64,000 nt of DNA. Source: Nocardioides sp. W7 (GTDB lineage Bacteria > Actinomycetota > Actinomycetes > Propionibacteriales > Nocardioidaceae). The notes beneath the pieces are model-generated. The model was not told the DNA's origin and searched no databases. It was given only the letters and a program-made list of their open reading frames with translations. Both the position numbers and the translations under genes were made by a program. Where the stretch lies: the NCBI RefSeq assembly GCF_022919075.1, contig NZ_CP095078.1, positions 992,001 to 1,056,000 of the forward strand, in the 5' to 3' direction. This document shows positions 8,311 to 17,077 of this stretch, piece after piece. The stretch's first letter is position 1. The number at the start of each line of letters is the position of its first letter.

Positions 8311-8598
8311 ATGGCCGCAGCCCGTCCGCTCCCGCACCTGGGGTCGATCTTCCTCGACGCCCGCGGTGCGGACCGAGCCCTGCGGGTCTCCTGGCACCAC
8401 GAGTCCGGCCTGGTCGTGCTGTCGTTGTGGCGCGAGAACGTCTGCGCCGGCTCGTTCCGGCTCGCGGTCGACGAGGTGCCGGACCTGATCGACATGCTCC
8501 GCACCGGCCTCGACGTGGCGTACGACGCCGCGCTCGGCGACCGGAGCGACACCGGCCCGGTCGCTCACGACACGGCGCCGGTCTACGAAATTTCTTAG
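8311..8598 (+). CDS. Small conserved hypothetical protein
   Basis: 95 aa, acidic, with no signal peptide or membrane helix. Coding is supported by strong third-position GC and by its place between the divergent glycosylase and the downstream ATPase. The repeated L-x-x-W-R-E-N-V and P-D-L-I-D-M-L segments look like a small alpha/beta fold. I do not recognise the family. Confidence 0.65.
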   Translation: MAAARPLPHLGSIFLDARGADRALRVSWHHESGLVVLSLWRENVCAGSFRLAVDEVPDLIDMLRTGLDVAYDAALGDRSDTGPVAHDTAPVYEIS

Positions 8599-8607
8599 AC
8601 ACCCGGA

Positions 8608-8613
8608 TACGGT
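8608..8613 (+). promoter_or_regulatory. -10 box, leaderless start of ATPase gene
   Basis: TACGGT, 6 nt before ATG 8620. Confidence 0.5.
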
Positions 8614-8619
8614 CCTGGC

Positions 8620-9813
8620 ATGGACCCGATCCGGAACCCGTACGCCCCCGGGGCCGGGCAGCGCCCACCCGAGCTGGCCGGCCGCGACGTCCAGCTCCGG
8701 GCCTTCGACGTGGTCCTGGAGCGGGTCTCCCGGGGTCGTCCCGAGCGGTCCCTGGTGCTCACCGGGCTGCGCGGGGTCGGCAAGACCGTGCTGCTCAACG
8801 CGCTGCGCTCGGCGGCGGTACGACGCGGCTGGGGCACCGGCAAGCTCGAGGCCCGGCCCGACCAGTCGCTGCGGCGGCCGCTGTCGTCGGCCCTGCACCA
8901 GGCGGTCCGCGAGCTGGCCCATCCGCAGTCGGACGAGGCCGACCACGTCCTGGGGGTGCTCCGCTCCTTCGCGCAGCGCGAGGCCGGTCCGGGCGCCAAG
9001 CTGCGCGACCAGTGGAGTCCCGGCATCGACGTACCGCCCGTGCGCGGCCGCGCCGACTCCGGCGACGTCGAGATCGACCTGGTCGAGCTGCTGACCGACG
9101 TGGGCGGGCTCGCCGCCGACACCGGCAAGGGCGTCGCGGTGTTCATCGACGAGATGCAGGACCTCGGCGCCGCCGACGTCTCGGCGCTCTGCGCGGCCTG
9201 CCACGAGCTCAGCCAGAACGGCCTGCCGGTGATCGTGGTCGGCGCCGGCCTGCCGCACCTGCCCGCGGTGCTCTCGGCGAGCAAGTCGTACTCCGAGCGG
9301 CTCTTCTCCTACCAGCGCATCGACCGGCTCTCCCGCGAGGAGTCCGACCGGGCGCTCTCCTCACCCGCGGCCGAGGAGGGGGCGGCGTACGACGAGGCCG
9401 CGCTGGCCAGGCTGTACGACGCCACCAGCGGCTACCCGTACTTCATCCAGGCCTACGGCAAGTCGGTGTGGGACGTGGCCCCGCGCAGCCCGATCACCGC
9501 CCCGGACGTGGCGGTGGCGGGGCCGGAGGCGGAGCGGGAGCTGGCCGTCGGCTTCTTCGGGTCCCGCTACGAGCGGGCCACGCCGGGGGAGCGGGAGTAC
9601 CTCCGCGCCATGGCCGACGCCGCCGGCGAGGACGCGGACCCGGTCGGCTCGGTCGGCACCGCGGAGGTCGCGGCCCTGCTCGGCAAGAAGCCGCAGTCGC
9701 TCTCGCCGGCCCGCGACTCACTGTTGAAGAAGGGGCTGATCTACTCCGGCGAGCGGGGCCGGATCGCCTTCACCGTCCCGCACTTCGGGCGGTACCTGCG
9801 CGAGCAGGGGTAG
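8620..9813 (+). CDS. AAA/Orc1-like ATP-binding protein
   Basis: 397 aa. Walker A is G-L-R-G-V-G-K-T near residue 50 and Walker B is V-A-V-F-I-D-E-M-Q-D near 180; D-E-M-Q-D is typical of the archaeal-ATPase/AAA_16 group. The C-terminal part (L-Y-D-A-T-S-G-Y-P-Y-F-I-Q, then a winged-helix-like D-S-L-L-K-K-G-L-I segment) fits an Orc1/Cdc6-like ATPase with a DNA-binding tail. No partner gene is adjacent, and the biological role is unknown. Confidence 0.75.
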   Translation: MDPIRNPYAPGAGQRPPELAGRDVQLRAFDVVLERVSRGRPERSLVLTGLRGVGKTVLLNALRSAAVRRGWGTGKLEARPDQSLRRPLSSALHQAVRELAHPQSDEADHVLGVLRSFAQREAGPGAKLRDQWSPGIDVPPVRGRADSGDVEIDLVELLTDVGGLAADTGKGVAVFIDEMQDLGAADVSALCAACHELSQNGLPVIVVGAGLPHLPAVLSASKSYSERLFSYQRIDRLSREESDRALSSPAAEEGAAYDEAALARLYDATSGYPYFIQAYGKSVWDVAPRSPITAPDVAVAGPEAERELAVGFFGSRYERATPGEREYLRAMADAAGEDADPVGSVGTAEVAALLGKKPQSLSPARDSLLKKGLIYSGERGRIAFTVPHFGRYLREQG

Positions 9814-9918
9814 TCCGCGGGCCGGCGCCAGCGGGTGGTCGCGGCGGTGAGCTGGCCACCGTCTGCCGGAGCAGATCGGTTGCCTACTCACCGCTCCTCG
9901 GGATCGGGCCGCGCCCCC

Positions 9919-10398
9919 TCAGCCCCAGAACCCCCGATGACCCACAGCCGCCTCCTCGCTCAGCAACGGCCCGACGACCTCGATGTCGCGCGAGCCGGCG
10001 GCGAACACCTCACGACACGGCAGGGCCAGGGTCGGGTTCTCGGGGTGCGCGCCGGTGAGGTCGCGCAGGTCGGCCTCCGACATCGCGAACACCACCCGGC
10101 CGATGCCGGCCCAGTAGATCGCCCCCGCGCACATCGCGCACGGCTCGCAGCTGGTGTAGAGGCTGGTCGTGGCGAGGACGGACGGGTCCAGCGAACGGGA
10201 GGCGAGCCGGACCAGGTTGGTCTCGGCGTGGCCGGTGACGTCGTGCTCGGTGTTCACGGTGTTCTCGGCGGTGAGCAGCACCTCGCCGTCCGGGCCCGCG
10301 AGCAGCGCGCCGAACGGGTGGTTGCCGTGGGCCACGGCGTCGGCGGAGATCGCGATGGCCTGGCGGAGGAGATCGACGTCCTCGCTGGGGGTGTTCAT
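9919..10398 (-). CDS. Nucleoside/nucleobase deaminase (CDA fold)
   Basis: 159 aa. The zinc site H-A-E-T-N and C-E-P-C-A-M-C are both intact: His and two Cys bind zinc and Glu shuttles protons. The family covers guanine deaminase, tRNA adenosine deaminase-like and cytosine deaminases. The short length and the context do not allow the substrate to be named. The ATG at 10398 starts the conserved part. Confidence 0.85.
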   Translation of the reverse strand: MNTPSEDVDLLRQAIAISADAVAHGNHPFGALLAGPDGEVLLTAENTVNTEHDVTGHAETNLVRLASRSLDPSVLATTSLYTSCEPCAMCAGAIYWAGIGRVVFAMSEADLRDLTGAHPENPTLALPCREVFAAGSRDIEVVGPLLSEEAAVGHRGFWG

Positions 10399-10436
10399 CA
10401 CGACTGCATTCTCGCGCTCTCCTGTGGCACTGACCC

Positions 10437-11024
10437 TCAGTGTCCGAAGGAGAGCGCGCCGAACACGGCCGCCGCCCGTACATGGTCGTTGCTCCAGACG
10501 AGGTCGTCCGGCATCCCGGGGAGCAGAGCGCTCTCGATGCCCAGGGTCAGGCGCCACGCGTCGTCGCCGCGCCGGGCGAGGACGACGTACAGCCGTAGCC
10601 GTCGTCCGTCCCACGCTGCGAGCCCTTCGTAGCCGAGCAGTTCGTCGAGACCGAGGCGGTCCCGGTCGTGCTCGTCGGTGACGCCGCCCGGCATCGGCCA
10701 CGACAGCAGCTCCGGCAGGTCGAGGACCAACCGTCCCGGAGGAACCACCGGGAAGCCGATGGCTCCTTGGACACCGTCGGTCCACCGGGCCAGTGCCTCG
10801 CTGCCCACGTCGACCCGGTGCCGGATCTCCAGCCAGTCGAGCGGTGAGTCACCTCGGAAGACCGCGCTCCGCTCACCCTCGGGCGGCGACGACGTCCCCT
10901 GGTCCCGCCAGGAGTCCGGGACCCCCACGCGGGCGCGCAGGTCCGGGACCTCGCAGACCCGGGTCGGCCAGTCGGCGCTCGTGGACGCCGCAGGCAGCTG
11001 CAGCCAGGGCAGCTGCGTCGTCAT
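10437..11024 (-). CDS. Hypothetical protein coupled to calpain-like protease
   Basis: 195 aa, soluble, with no signal peptide. It is Trp-rich near the N-terminus (P-W-L-Q-L-P), and its core has repeated L-x-L-D-L-P-E-L and R-R-L-R-L-Y-V-V-L strands. Its ATG overlaps the stop of the upstream calpain-like gene by 4 bp (ATGA), so the two are translated together. I do not recognise a family. By position it is a candidate chaperone, inhibitor or immunity protein for the protease, but this is only inference. Confidence 0.65.
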   Translation of the reverse strand: MTTQLPWLQLPAASTSADWPTRVCEVPDLRARVGVPDSWRDQGTSSPPEGERSAVFRGDSPLDWLEIRHRVDVGSEALARWTDGVQGAIGFPVVPPGRLVLDLPELLSWPMPGGVTDEHDRDRLGLDELLGYEGLAAWDGRRLRLYVVLARRGDDAWRLTLGIESALLPGMPDDLVWSNDHVRAAAVFGALSFGH

Positions 11025-13117
11025 GTGTGGTCCACCCGAGTGAAGCAGCGGGTGAAGTCGGTGAGCTCCATGTCGAACTCGGGCTTGCCGAGAGCTTCCA
11101 GCTCGGCAAGGTCGGTGACGACGTCCAGGGCGTCGGCCGCCCGATCCCGGTAGACGCGGCCCCGGCCACTGGCCGCTGACTCGGCGCCCCACGGGTTGCG
11201 GAGCTTCAGGAACTTCCGCTCCGGCTTGCCGGCCACGGCGATCCCCTCCGTCGCGAGCACGGTGTAGACGTGACTGCCGACCATGCCCTCGGCGACCGGT
11301 TCCCCGGAGGGCGCCACCCCGTGCGCGCCCGCTCGCTCCAGGGGCGGCTGGGCGTGGGTGGTCGCGGCGACGAGCTTCCGGGCCGCCAGCGCGGCGGTGA
11401 CGTCCGTGTAGAGCTCGAGCTGTCTGGGGGTGTATCTGTTCGACCCGCGGGCGGAGGGGAGCTCGGTCCCGATCCTGGCCAGCAGTGGAGCAGACACGGG
11501 CGCGGGCATCGCGACCTCCTCACACCAGGACGCCCACTCCTCGTAGGTGGTGAAGCCGGTGAGGCGGGCGATCATGTCCGGCCTCTCGACGAGGGCGAAG
11601 AACTGCCGGGTCAGCTCGGCGTCACCGCCGTACAGCTCGGCGCACGCGGGCGTGGCCGAGGGCTCCACGTCGGCAGCCCTGACCCAGTACGTCGGGAGCC
11701 CGTGCGGCGCGCGGGACTTGAACGTCACCACGCGCTCGCGGGACATCTTCCCGGTGAGCGTCGCGAAGGCCGCGTCCGCGAAGCCACCGTTGCCGAGACC
11801 GACGTACGACGAGGAGTGCTTCCCCGCGGGCATGCCGAGGGTCGCGTAGGCCTTCTCGATCAGGGCGACCCAGAGCGGTCCGGAGGAGCTCTGTGCGTCG
11901 GAGACGACCGACTTGGCGACGGTGACGTAGCGAAGTGTCGGCGCCTCGAGGTCGCCCGGCGGGTAGAGCTTGACCGTCACCGTCTGGTCGCCGTTGTCGC
12001 GGATCATCCGGAAGACGGCGACGGGGTCGGCGGCCACCAGGGCGCCGAGCGCGGCGAGCAGGTAGCAGTCACCGATCGCACCCTGGTTGATGTCGTCGAT
12101 GACCGGATCGTGGGTGAAGATCGGGAAGGACCGGTCCTTCATGACGTGCTTGGTGCTGCCGCGTTTCACGTGCGCCGTACGCAGGAATCCGCGGTGGGTG
12201 ATCTCCAGGGTGCTGATCACCCCGGGCGTCGACGTGTAGGCCTCGACCCGCGTGTAGCTGCCCTTCTGCTCGTGCAGGATCAGCGCGGCGCCGGCCGCGA
12301 GGGGAGTCCGGGTCCCGGACTCCACCCCCTCCTCGACGTTCTCCACCATCGTCGAGTCCGCCGAGACCGTCCCGGGCAGTCCGGGATCGGGTGCCCGGGT
12401 GGTGGCCGCGCCCCTCACCTCCAGTCCACCCGCCGCGCCGCCCGTCGTCGGGAGCAGACCGCGCCAGGTCTGCCCGACCTGCCAATCCGCCTGAGGAGCG
12501 ATCTCGCGGACGATGTCCGCCTCGATCCGAGCCCTCTCCGCCAGGCGCCGGACCCGGTCCGGCCGCGGAGTCGCGGCGTCCTTGGCCGGCTCGGCGCTGC
12601 CGGCGTACGCCGCGCAGCTGGCCAGCAGGGTCGCGTGCGCGTCCGTGACCCGGGCGGCGAGCGCTACGTAGTTGCCGGGGACGATGGGGATGTCGAGCAG
12701 TGCGTGGTAGGCGTCCAGGTCGGCGAGGATCTTGGCGAAGTTGGCCTGCCGGTGGAACAGACCGAAGTTCCCCTTCGCCTCCCCGGCGTCGAGCTCGAGC
12801 TGCTTGCGGCTCTGCAGGATCCGGCGGACCACCGGGCGGTCGCCACCGGCCTCCGGGGGCTCCGGGCCCCTGGCCACGGCCCGCAGACGGTCGTTGACTG
12901 TGGTCGTCCCGGCCCCGGCGCGTACCCGCACGTTCTCGAGGCCACCGTTCGGCGCGACCTCGGGGTCCGCGGACGCGAATCCGGCGCATCCGGCGAGGAC
13001 GGGGGCCGGTACCGGGGCGGACAGGGCGGCCGCGGGCACAGCGGGAGCAGGAGAAGGAGCAGCCGACACGGGCACGGCCTGCGTCGGCCCCTGTTGGCGG
13101 GTCACGTCGGTCCGCAT
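11021..13117 (-). CDS. Large calpain-like (C2) cysteine protease protein
   Basis: 698 aa from ATG 13117, chosen because AAGGAG lies 6 nt upstream; ATG 13132 would also be possible. Residues 1-50 are Ala/Pro/Val-rich and look disordered. Residues about 60-220 form an uncharacterised helical region. Residues about 260-320 look like a beta-rich SH3-type segment. From about 335 the calpain catalytic domain follows: Cys351 in Q-G-A-I-G-D-C-Y-L-L, His616 in G-S-H-V-Y-T-V and Asn641 in L-R-N-P-W-G complete the Cys-His-Asn triad. No Sec signal is seen. Bacterial calpain domains often occur in effectors or polymorphic toxins. The coupled downstream gene supports, but does not prove, such a role. Confidence 0.82.
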   Translation of the reverse strand: MRTDVTRQQGPTQAVPVSAAPSPAPAVPAAALSAPVPAPVLAGCAGFASADPEVAPNGGLENVRVRAGAGTTTVNDRLRAVARGPEPPEAGGDRPVVRRILQSRKQLELDAGEAKGNFGLFHRQANFAKILADLDAYHALLDIPIVPGNYVALAARVTDAHATLLASCAAYAGSAEPAKDAATPRPDRVRRLAERARIEADIVREIAPQADWQVGQTWRGLLPTTGGAAGGLEVRGAATTRAPDPGLPGTVSADSTMVENVEEGVESGTRTPLAAGAALILHEQKGSYTRVEAYTSTPGVISTLEITHRGFLRTAHVKRGSTKHVMKDRSFPIFTHDPVIDDINQGAIGDCYLLAALGALVAADPVAVFRMIRDNGDQTVTVKLYPPGDLEAPTLRYVTVAKSVVSDAQSSSGPLWVALIEKAYATLGMPAGKHSSSYVGLGNGGFADAAFATLTGKMSRERVVTFKSRAPHGLPTYWVRAADVEPSATPACAELYGGDAELTRQFFALVERPDMIARLTGFTTYEEWASWCEEVAMPAPVSAPLLARIGTELPSARGSNRYTPRQLELYTDVTAALAARKLVAATTHAQPPLERAGAHGVAPSGEPVAEGMVGSHVYTVLATEGIAVAGKPERKFLKLRNPWGAESAASGRGRVYRDRAADALDVVTDLAELEALGKPEFDMELTDFTRCFTRVDHT

Positions 13118-13240
13118 GCGGGTCTCCTTCATCCTCCGCGGTGAGGCTAGGGGTCACGGCGAGCGGGCGTGGGTGAACGGCCGAAGTGCCCGGCACCCTC
13201 GAGCGGGACACCCGCTCCCGCGACCGGCCGGGCGTCCGGA

Positions 13241-14041
13241 ATGATGCTCCCCATGAGGCCGCAGGTCGTCGCTCATCGAGGCGCGAGCCACGACAACGCC
13301 GAGCACACCCTGGGTGCGTACGTCGCTGCGCTGGACGCCGGCGCGGAGGGGCTCGAGTGCGACGTCCGGATGACCGCGGACGGGCACCTGGTCTGCGTGC
13401 ACGACCGCAGCCTGCGTCGTACGGCCAGCCACCACGGGACGGTCTCCACGATGGAGCTGGCCGAGCTGGCCGAGCTCGACTTCGCGTCGTGGAAGAACCC
13501 CTGGTCCGAGCTGGACGACGAGGCGCCCGAGCGCGACCGGGAGCACGGCAAGGTGCTCACCCTGCGCAAGCTGCTGGAGGTGGTCGCCGACTACGACCGC
13601 CGGATCGAGGTGGCGATCGAGACCAAGCACCCGACGCGGTACGGCGGGCTGGTGGAGAAGCGCGTCGTCGAGCTGCTCCGCGACTTCCGCTGGGACGAGC
13701 CCGGCACCCCGGCGCGGGTGATGAGCTTCTCCTACACCGCCCTGCAGCGGGTCGAGCGGCTGGCTCCCGGCGTACCGCTGGTGATGCTGGTCGACAAGGC
13801 GCAGTACTGGCCGATGCTGCGCCGGGTGATCGGCAAGGACTGGATCGTGGGACCGGGCATCGACGAGCTGACCGAGCACCCGCGGCTCGGGCACCGGATC
13901 ACCCGCAGCGGCCACGCCATGCACGTGTGGACCGTGAACACCAGGTCCCAGCTGGAGCTCTGCGTCGAGCTCGGGGTGCGCGCGGTGATCAGCGACCGGC
14001 CGGCGTACCTGCTCGAGCTCCTGGACCAGGGTGACGTCTAG
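13241..14041 (+). CDS. Glycerophosphodiester phosphodiesterase
   Basis: About 266 aa. A-H-R-G-A near the N-terminus, E-C-D-V-R-M-T-A-D and V-H-D-R-S-L-R-R-T are the GDPD catalytic and metal signatures. The C-terminal H-V-W-T-V-N and I-S-D-R-P complete the TIM barrel. It hydrolyses glycerophosphodiesters to glycerol-3-phosphate and an alcohol. No signal peptide is seen, so it is probably cytosolic. In-frame ATGs at 13241, 13244 and 13253 are all possible starts; the last leaves only two residues before Q-V-V-A-H-R-G. Confidence 0.9.
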   Translation: MMLPMRPQVVAHRGASHDNAEHTLGAYVAALDAGAEGLECDVRMTADGHLVCVHDRSLRRTASHHGTVSTMELAELAELDFASWKNPWSELDDEAPERDREHGKVLTLRKLLEVVADYDRRIEVAIETKHPTRYGGLVEKRVVELLRDFRWDEPGTPARVMSFSYTALQRVERLAPGVPLVMLVDKAQYWPMLRRVIGKDWIVGPGIDELTEHPRLGHRITRSGHAMHVWTVNTRSQLELCVELGVRAVISDRPAYLLELLDQGDV

Positions 14042-14044
14042 GCT
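14039..14044 (+). promoter_or_regulatory. -10 box, leaderless start of SEC-C gene
   Basis: TAGGCT, overlapping the GDPD stop codon and 7 nt before ATG 14052. Confidence 0.5.
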
Positions 14045-14051
14045 CGCCGCC

Positions 14052-15008
14052 ATGGCGAAGAAGTCCCGTACCAAAGCCCGTGACCTCAAAGTAGGCGCTG
14101 CCCCCCTCGCGGAGGGCGAGGTCGGCCCCCGGCAGCCCTGTCCCTGCGGCTCGGGCAAGCGCTACAAGGCCTGCCACGGCGCGCCGGGCGGCGCGGCGAC
14201 GGCGTACGTCGGCCGCCCGTTCGAGGGGCTCCCGTCGGAGTGCGACATCGTCGCGCTCCGCGAGCTGGTCCCGGCCGCGACCGCGCCGCTGACCCTGAAG
14301 GACGGCGACCGCACCGTGGTGCTGTGCTCGCTGCTGCCGATGGCGGCGCCGGCGATGGTCCGCGACAGCGGCGAGGTGTGGCTGGGGCTGCAGGTGCAGC
14401 ACTCCTTCGGCGACCCCTCGCGCGACCTCGGTGCGGTGCTGACCGCGGCGCTGGAGCAGGCCGAGCGCGGCGAGTCGGGGATCGTCGGCCTGACCACCGA
14501 CCCCGGCCCGGGTCCGCGGCTGCAGGACCTGGTCACCGGCGACTCGCTCGACCTCACCGTGCACGAGGGCTTCGAGTACTGGGTCGCCGACGTCGAGGAC
14601 CAGGCCGGCATGGAGGCCGCACTGGAGCAGGCCAACGCCTCGGTGCACCCCACCGCCAAGCTGACGTCGGTGCCCGCGGCGTACTGGACCAACGTCGGCA
14701 CCAAGGAGCACCTGCGCTGGGTGATGCCCGAGCCCGAGGACCAGCTCCTCGACGCGCTCTCGCGGCTGCACGCGGCCGGCAAGGACGTGCTGGTGCCGGA
14801 CTCGCGGCTGGTCGGCATGTTCCGCGCCCACGGCCTGCTCGCCCCCGTCTGGGACCTGCCCGTCGGCACCGGCCCGGAGGCCCTCGAGGAGCCGGCCGCC
14901 GCCTTCGCGGCCGACCTCGCCGAGGCGCTCGCCGACACCTCCGACCTGACCACCGAGCAGCGATCGGCCCGCAGCGGGCTGGCGAACCGGCAGGTCACGA
15001 TCCGCTGA
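14052..15008 (+). CDS. SEC-C motif protein, DUF5926-like
   Basis: 318 aa. A Lys/Arg-rich N-terminus (M-A-K-K-S-R-T-K-A-R) precedes a SEC-C zinc-binding motif C-P-C-G-S-G-K-R-Y-K-A-C-H near residues 36-48, as found at the tail of SecA. The rest matches the actinobacterial DUF5926 type in length and style. Function is unknown. The leaderless -10 box supports ATG 14052. A family A palindrome follows 24 nt after the stop. Confidence 0.8.
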   Translation: MAKKSRTKARDLKVGAAPLAEGEVGPRQPCPCGSGKRYKACHGAPGGAATAYVGRPFEGLPSECDIVALRELVPAATAPLTLKDGDRTVVLCSLLPMAAPAMVRDSGEVWLGLQVQHSFGDPSRDLGAVLTAALEQAERGESGIVGLTTDPGPGPRLQDLVTGDSLDLTVHEGFEYWVADVEDQAGMEAALEQANASVHPTAKLTSVPAAYWTNVGTKEHLRWVMPEPEDQLLDALSRLHAAGKDVLVPDSRLVGMFRAHGLLAPVWDLPVGTGPEALEEPAAAFAADLAEALADTSDLTTEQRSARSGLANRQVTIR

Positions 15009-15031
15009 TCGCCGCGGGGCCGGCGCGCCCA

Positions 15032-15105
15032 GCTGTTACGCGCTGTTACACGCACTACCCGCACGCTGCAGCATGCGGGTAGTGCGGCGGACATCGCGTT
15101 ACAGC
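15032..15105. repeat. Palindromic repeat, family A copy 2
   Basis: Inner arms CGCACTACCCGCA (15051-15063) and TGCGGGTAGTGCG (15074-15086) are perfect around a CGCTGCAGCA loop. Outer arms GCTGTTACGCG (15032-15042) and CGCGTTACAGC (15095-15105) match with one mismatch. The right arm shares CATCGCGTTACAGC with copy 1 at 1006-1079. The element lies between convergent genes, and the cyclase stop codon (TAA, 15101-15099) is part of the repeat arm. Confidence 0.85.
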
Positions 15106-16103
15106 TCGGCCTCGGCCCCCCGCCGCAGCACCCACGGCTGCAGCCGGGCGTACCCCTTGACCGGCGTCCGCCGCAGGTGCCGGAAGGAGTACGACGGGTC
15201 GCCGTCGAGCGCCTCGTGCGCGCCCCGGTCGACCAGCACGGTGCCGGGGCGAGCCACCGAGGTGAGCCGGGCGGCGACGTTGACGACCTCGCCGAAGACG
15301 TCCCCGAGCCGGCTGACGACGTCGCCGTAGGCCAGCCCGGCGCGGACCGAGGGGAAGTCGTCGGCGGGGTCGGCTCCGCGGGCCGTCATCTCCAGGGCCA
15401 TCGACGCCGCGGCAGCGACGTCGTCGGCGACGAAGAGCACCTCGTCGCCGATGTTCTTGATGATCCGGCCGCCGTGGTCGACGACGATGCCGGTGACCAC
15501 GTCCTCGAAGCCCTCGATCCAGGCGACCAGCTCGGTCTCGCTGAGTGCCTTGCTCCGGGAGGTGTAGCCGACGATGTCGACGAAGCAGACCGCCAGCGGT
15601 GCGGCAGGCGAGCCGACCGTGCCGACCGTGCCGACCGCGAGCGTGCGGGAGGCGGCGGAGGCCAGGTGGCGACGCCACACGTAGGACTGCAGCGACTCCA
15701 CCCGGGGCAGCACCTGCTCGGCGAGTCGGGTCACCTCGGCGACGGGGTCGTCGGACTCCATCGCCACGTCGGTGAGCAGCGTCGTCTGCCACTCCGCGAG
15801 GCGGGCGTAGCTGCGCCCCCAGGTCCGCACCAGCGCCGCCTGCCGCTGCGGGCTGAGGATGCCGAGCTCCATCAGGTCGTCGGTCAGCCGGAGCGCCTCG
15901 ATGTCGGCCTCGGTGAACGCGACGTCGTCGTCCCCGGCGTGCGGGAAGCCGAGCAGCCGCCACAGCTGCTCCGCCACGACGAGGGGTACGCCGGCCCGCT
16001 CGGCCACCTCGACCCGGGTCAGGCCGGGTCGGGCGCCGAGGAGGTACTCCTCGACGGCCTCGAGGGCGCCCGACAGGTCGGGTACGTCGTCCGACGAGGT
16101 CAC
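15099..16103 (-). CDS. Class III adenylate/guanylate cyclase
   Basis: 334 aa. An N-terminal helical region contains a helix-turn-helix-like segment (T-R-V-E-V-A-E-R-A-G-V-P). A class III cyclase domain follows from about residue 155. Metal-binding Asp are seen in C-F-V-D-I-V-G-Y-T and N-I-G-D-E-V-L-F, and the transition-state Asn/Arg pair in V-N-V-A-A-R-L. R-I-I-K-N carries the substrate-specifying Lys expected for ATP. It is predicted to make cAMP in the cytosol. GTG 16103 overlaps the stop of the cNMP-binding gene (GTGA), so the two form one operon. Confidence 0.88.
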   Translation of the reverse strand: MTSSDDVPDLSGALEAVEEYLLGARPGLTRVEVAERAGVPLVVAEQLWRLLGFPHAGDDDVAFTEADIEALRLTDDLMELGILSPQRQAALVRTWGRSYARLAEWQTTLLTDVAMESDDPVAEVTRLAEQVLPRVESLQSYVWRRHLASAASRTLAVGTVGTVGSPAAPLAVCFVDIVGYTSRSKALSETELVAWIEGFEDVVTGIVVDHGGRIIKNIGDEVLFVADDVAAAASMALEMTARGADPADDFPSVRAGLAYGDVVSRLGDVFGEVVNVAARLTSVARPGTVLVDRGAHEALDGDPSYSFRHLRRTPVKGYARLQPWVLRRGAEAEL

Positions 16104-16468
16104 CCGAGCCGCGACTCCGCGACCCGGTCGAGCGTGGCCCGGAACGTCGGCATCTCCTCGCACAGGCTGCGCACGGCATCGGCGGCCAGGTGGATCAGCT
16201 CGAGCGGGGTGAGCGCCACGATGGTCGCGTTGCGGAGCTGACGGTTCAGGATCGCGGCCTCGCCGACGATGTCGCCGGGACCGAGGCGGGCCACCTCCTC
16301 GCCGCCGCGGCGTACCGAGACGCTGCCCGCGAGGACGACGTACGCCTTGTCCGCGGGGGTGTTCTCCCAGATGGGGGACCACCCCTGCGGAAGGGTGAGG
16401 TGGGTGCCGGCGGCGCTGATCCGCGCGACCTCCTGCGGAGTGAACGCGTCGAAGAACGTCTCGGTCAT
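16100..16468 (-). CDS. Cyclic-nucleotide-binding domain protein
   Basis: 122 aa, a lone cNMP-binding beta-roll with no HTH. The phosphate-binding cassette G-D-I-V-G-E-A-A-I-L...R-N-A-T keeps the Glu and Arg that hold the ribose and phosphate, so binding of cAMP is plausible. It is first in an operon with the cyclase, giving a compact module that could sense or buffer cAMP. The output partner is not evident. Confidence 0.85.
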   Translation of the reverse strand: MTETFFDAFTPQEVARISAAGTHLTLPQGWSPIWENTPADKAYVVLAGSVSVRRGGEEVARLGPGDIVGEAAILNRQLRNATIVALTPLELIHLAADAVRSLCEEMPTFRATLDRVAESRLG

Positions 16469-16582
16469 GCGATGCCTCTCGGTCGGGCCTCCCCGCCGGG
16501 GATCCTCCCCGACCCGGTCAGGGAGTGTCCAGACTGAACCGCGCGCACACCCGGCGGCGTCTGGAAGGTCATGGAGGTGACG

Positions 16583-17077
16583 ATGGTGGCCCAGGACGGC
16601 CGGGCGGGCTCCTATGAGGAGTTCGTCGCCGCCCGCTCGGCGACCCTGTTCCGGACGGCGTACCTGCTCACCGGCAACCGCCCCGACGCCGAGGACCTGC
16701 TGCAGGTCGCGCTCGTGAAGGTGTACGCCGGCTGGAGCCGCGTCTCCCGGGCCGCCTCGCCGGAGGCCTACGCGCGCCGGACCCTGGTCAACGCGTTCCT
16801 CTCGTCGCGCCGACCGGCCCGGTTCACCCGCGAGCGGCTGGTGCACACCCTGCCCGACGCGGTGACCCACGACGCCGACCCGGACGACCGCCTGGTGCTG
16901 TGGCCGCTGGTCGACGCGCTGCCTCCTCGGCAGCGCGCCGTCGTGGTGCTGCGCTACTACGAGGGGCTGAGCGAGCGCGAGATCGCCGACGAGCTCCGGA
17001 TCGCCCCCGGCACCGTGAAGTCCACGTGCGCCGCCGCCCTGCGTTCGCTGCGCCAGACGATGGGAGAGCGGGCATGA
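16583..17077 (+). CDS. SigE-family ECF RNA polymerase sigma factor
   Basis: 164 aa with sigma regions 2 and 4. Region 2 holds F-R-T-A-Y-L-L-T-G-N-x-x-D-A-E-D-L-L-Q, and region 4 holds L-P-P-R-Q-R-A-V-V-V-L-R-Y-Y then E-I-A-D-E-L...G-T-V-K-S. This pattern is typical of the actinobacterial SigE-type ECF group. ATG 16583 is chosen because GGAGG stands 5 nt upstream; an ATG at 16571 would place that ribosome site inside the gene. The stop overlaps the next gene by 4 bp. Confidence 0.9.
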   Translation: MVAQDGRAGSYEEFVAARSATLFRTAYLLTGNRPDAEDLLQVALVKVYAGWSRVSRAASPEAYARRTLVNAFLSSRRPARFTRERLVHTLPDAVTHDADPDDRLVLWPLVDALPPRQRAVVVLRYYEGLSEREIADELRIAPGTVKSTCAAALRSLRQTMGERA

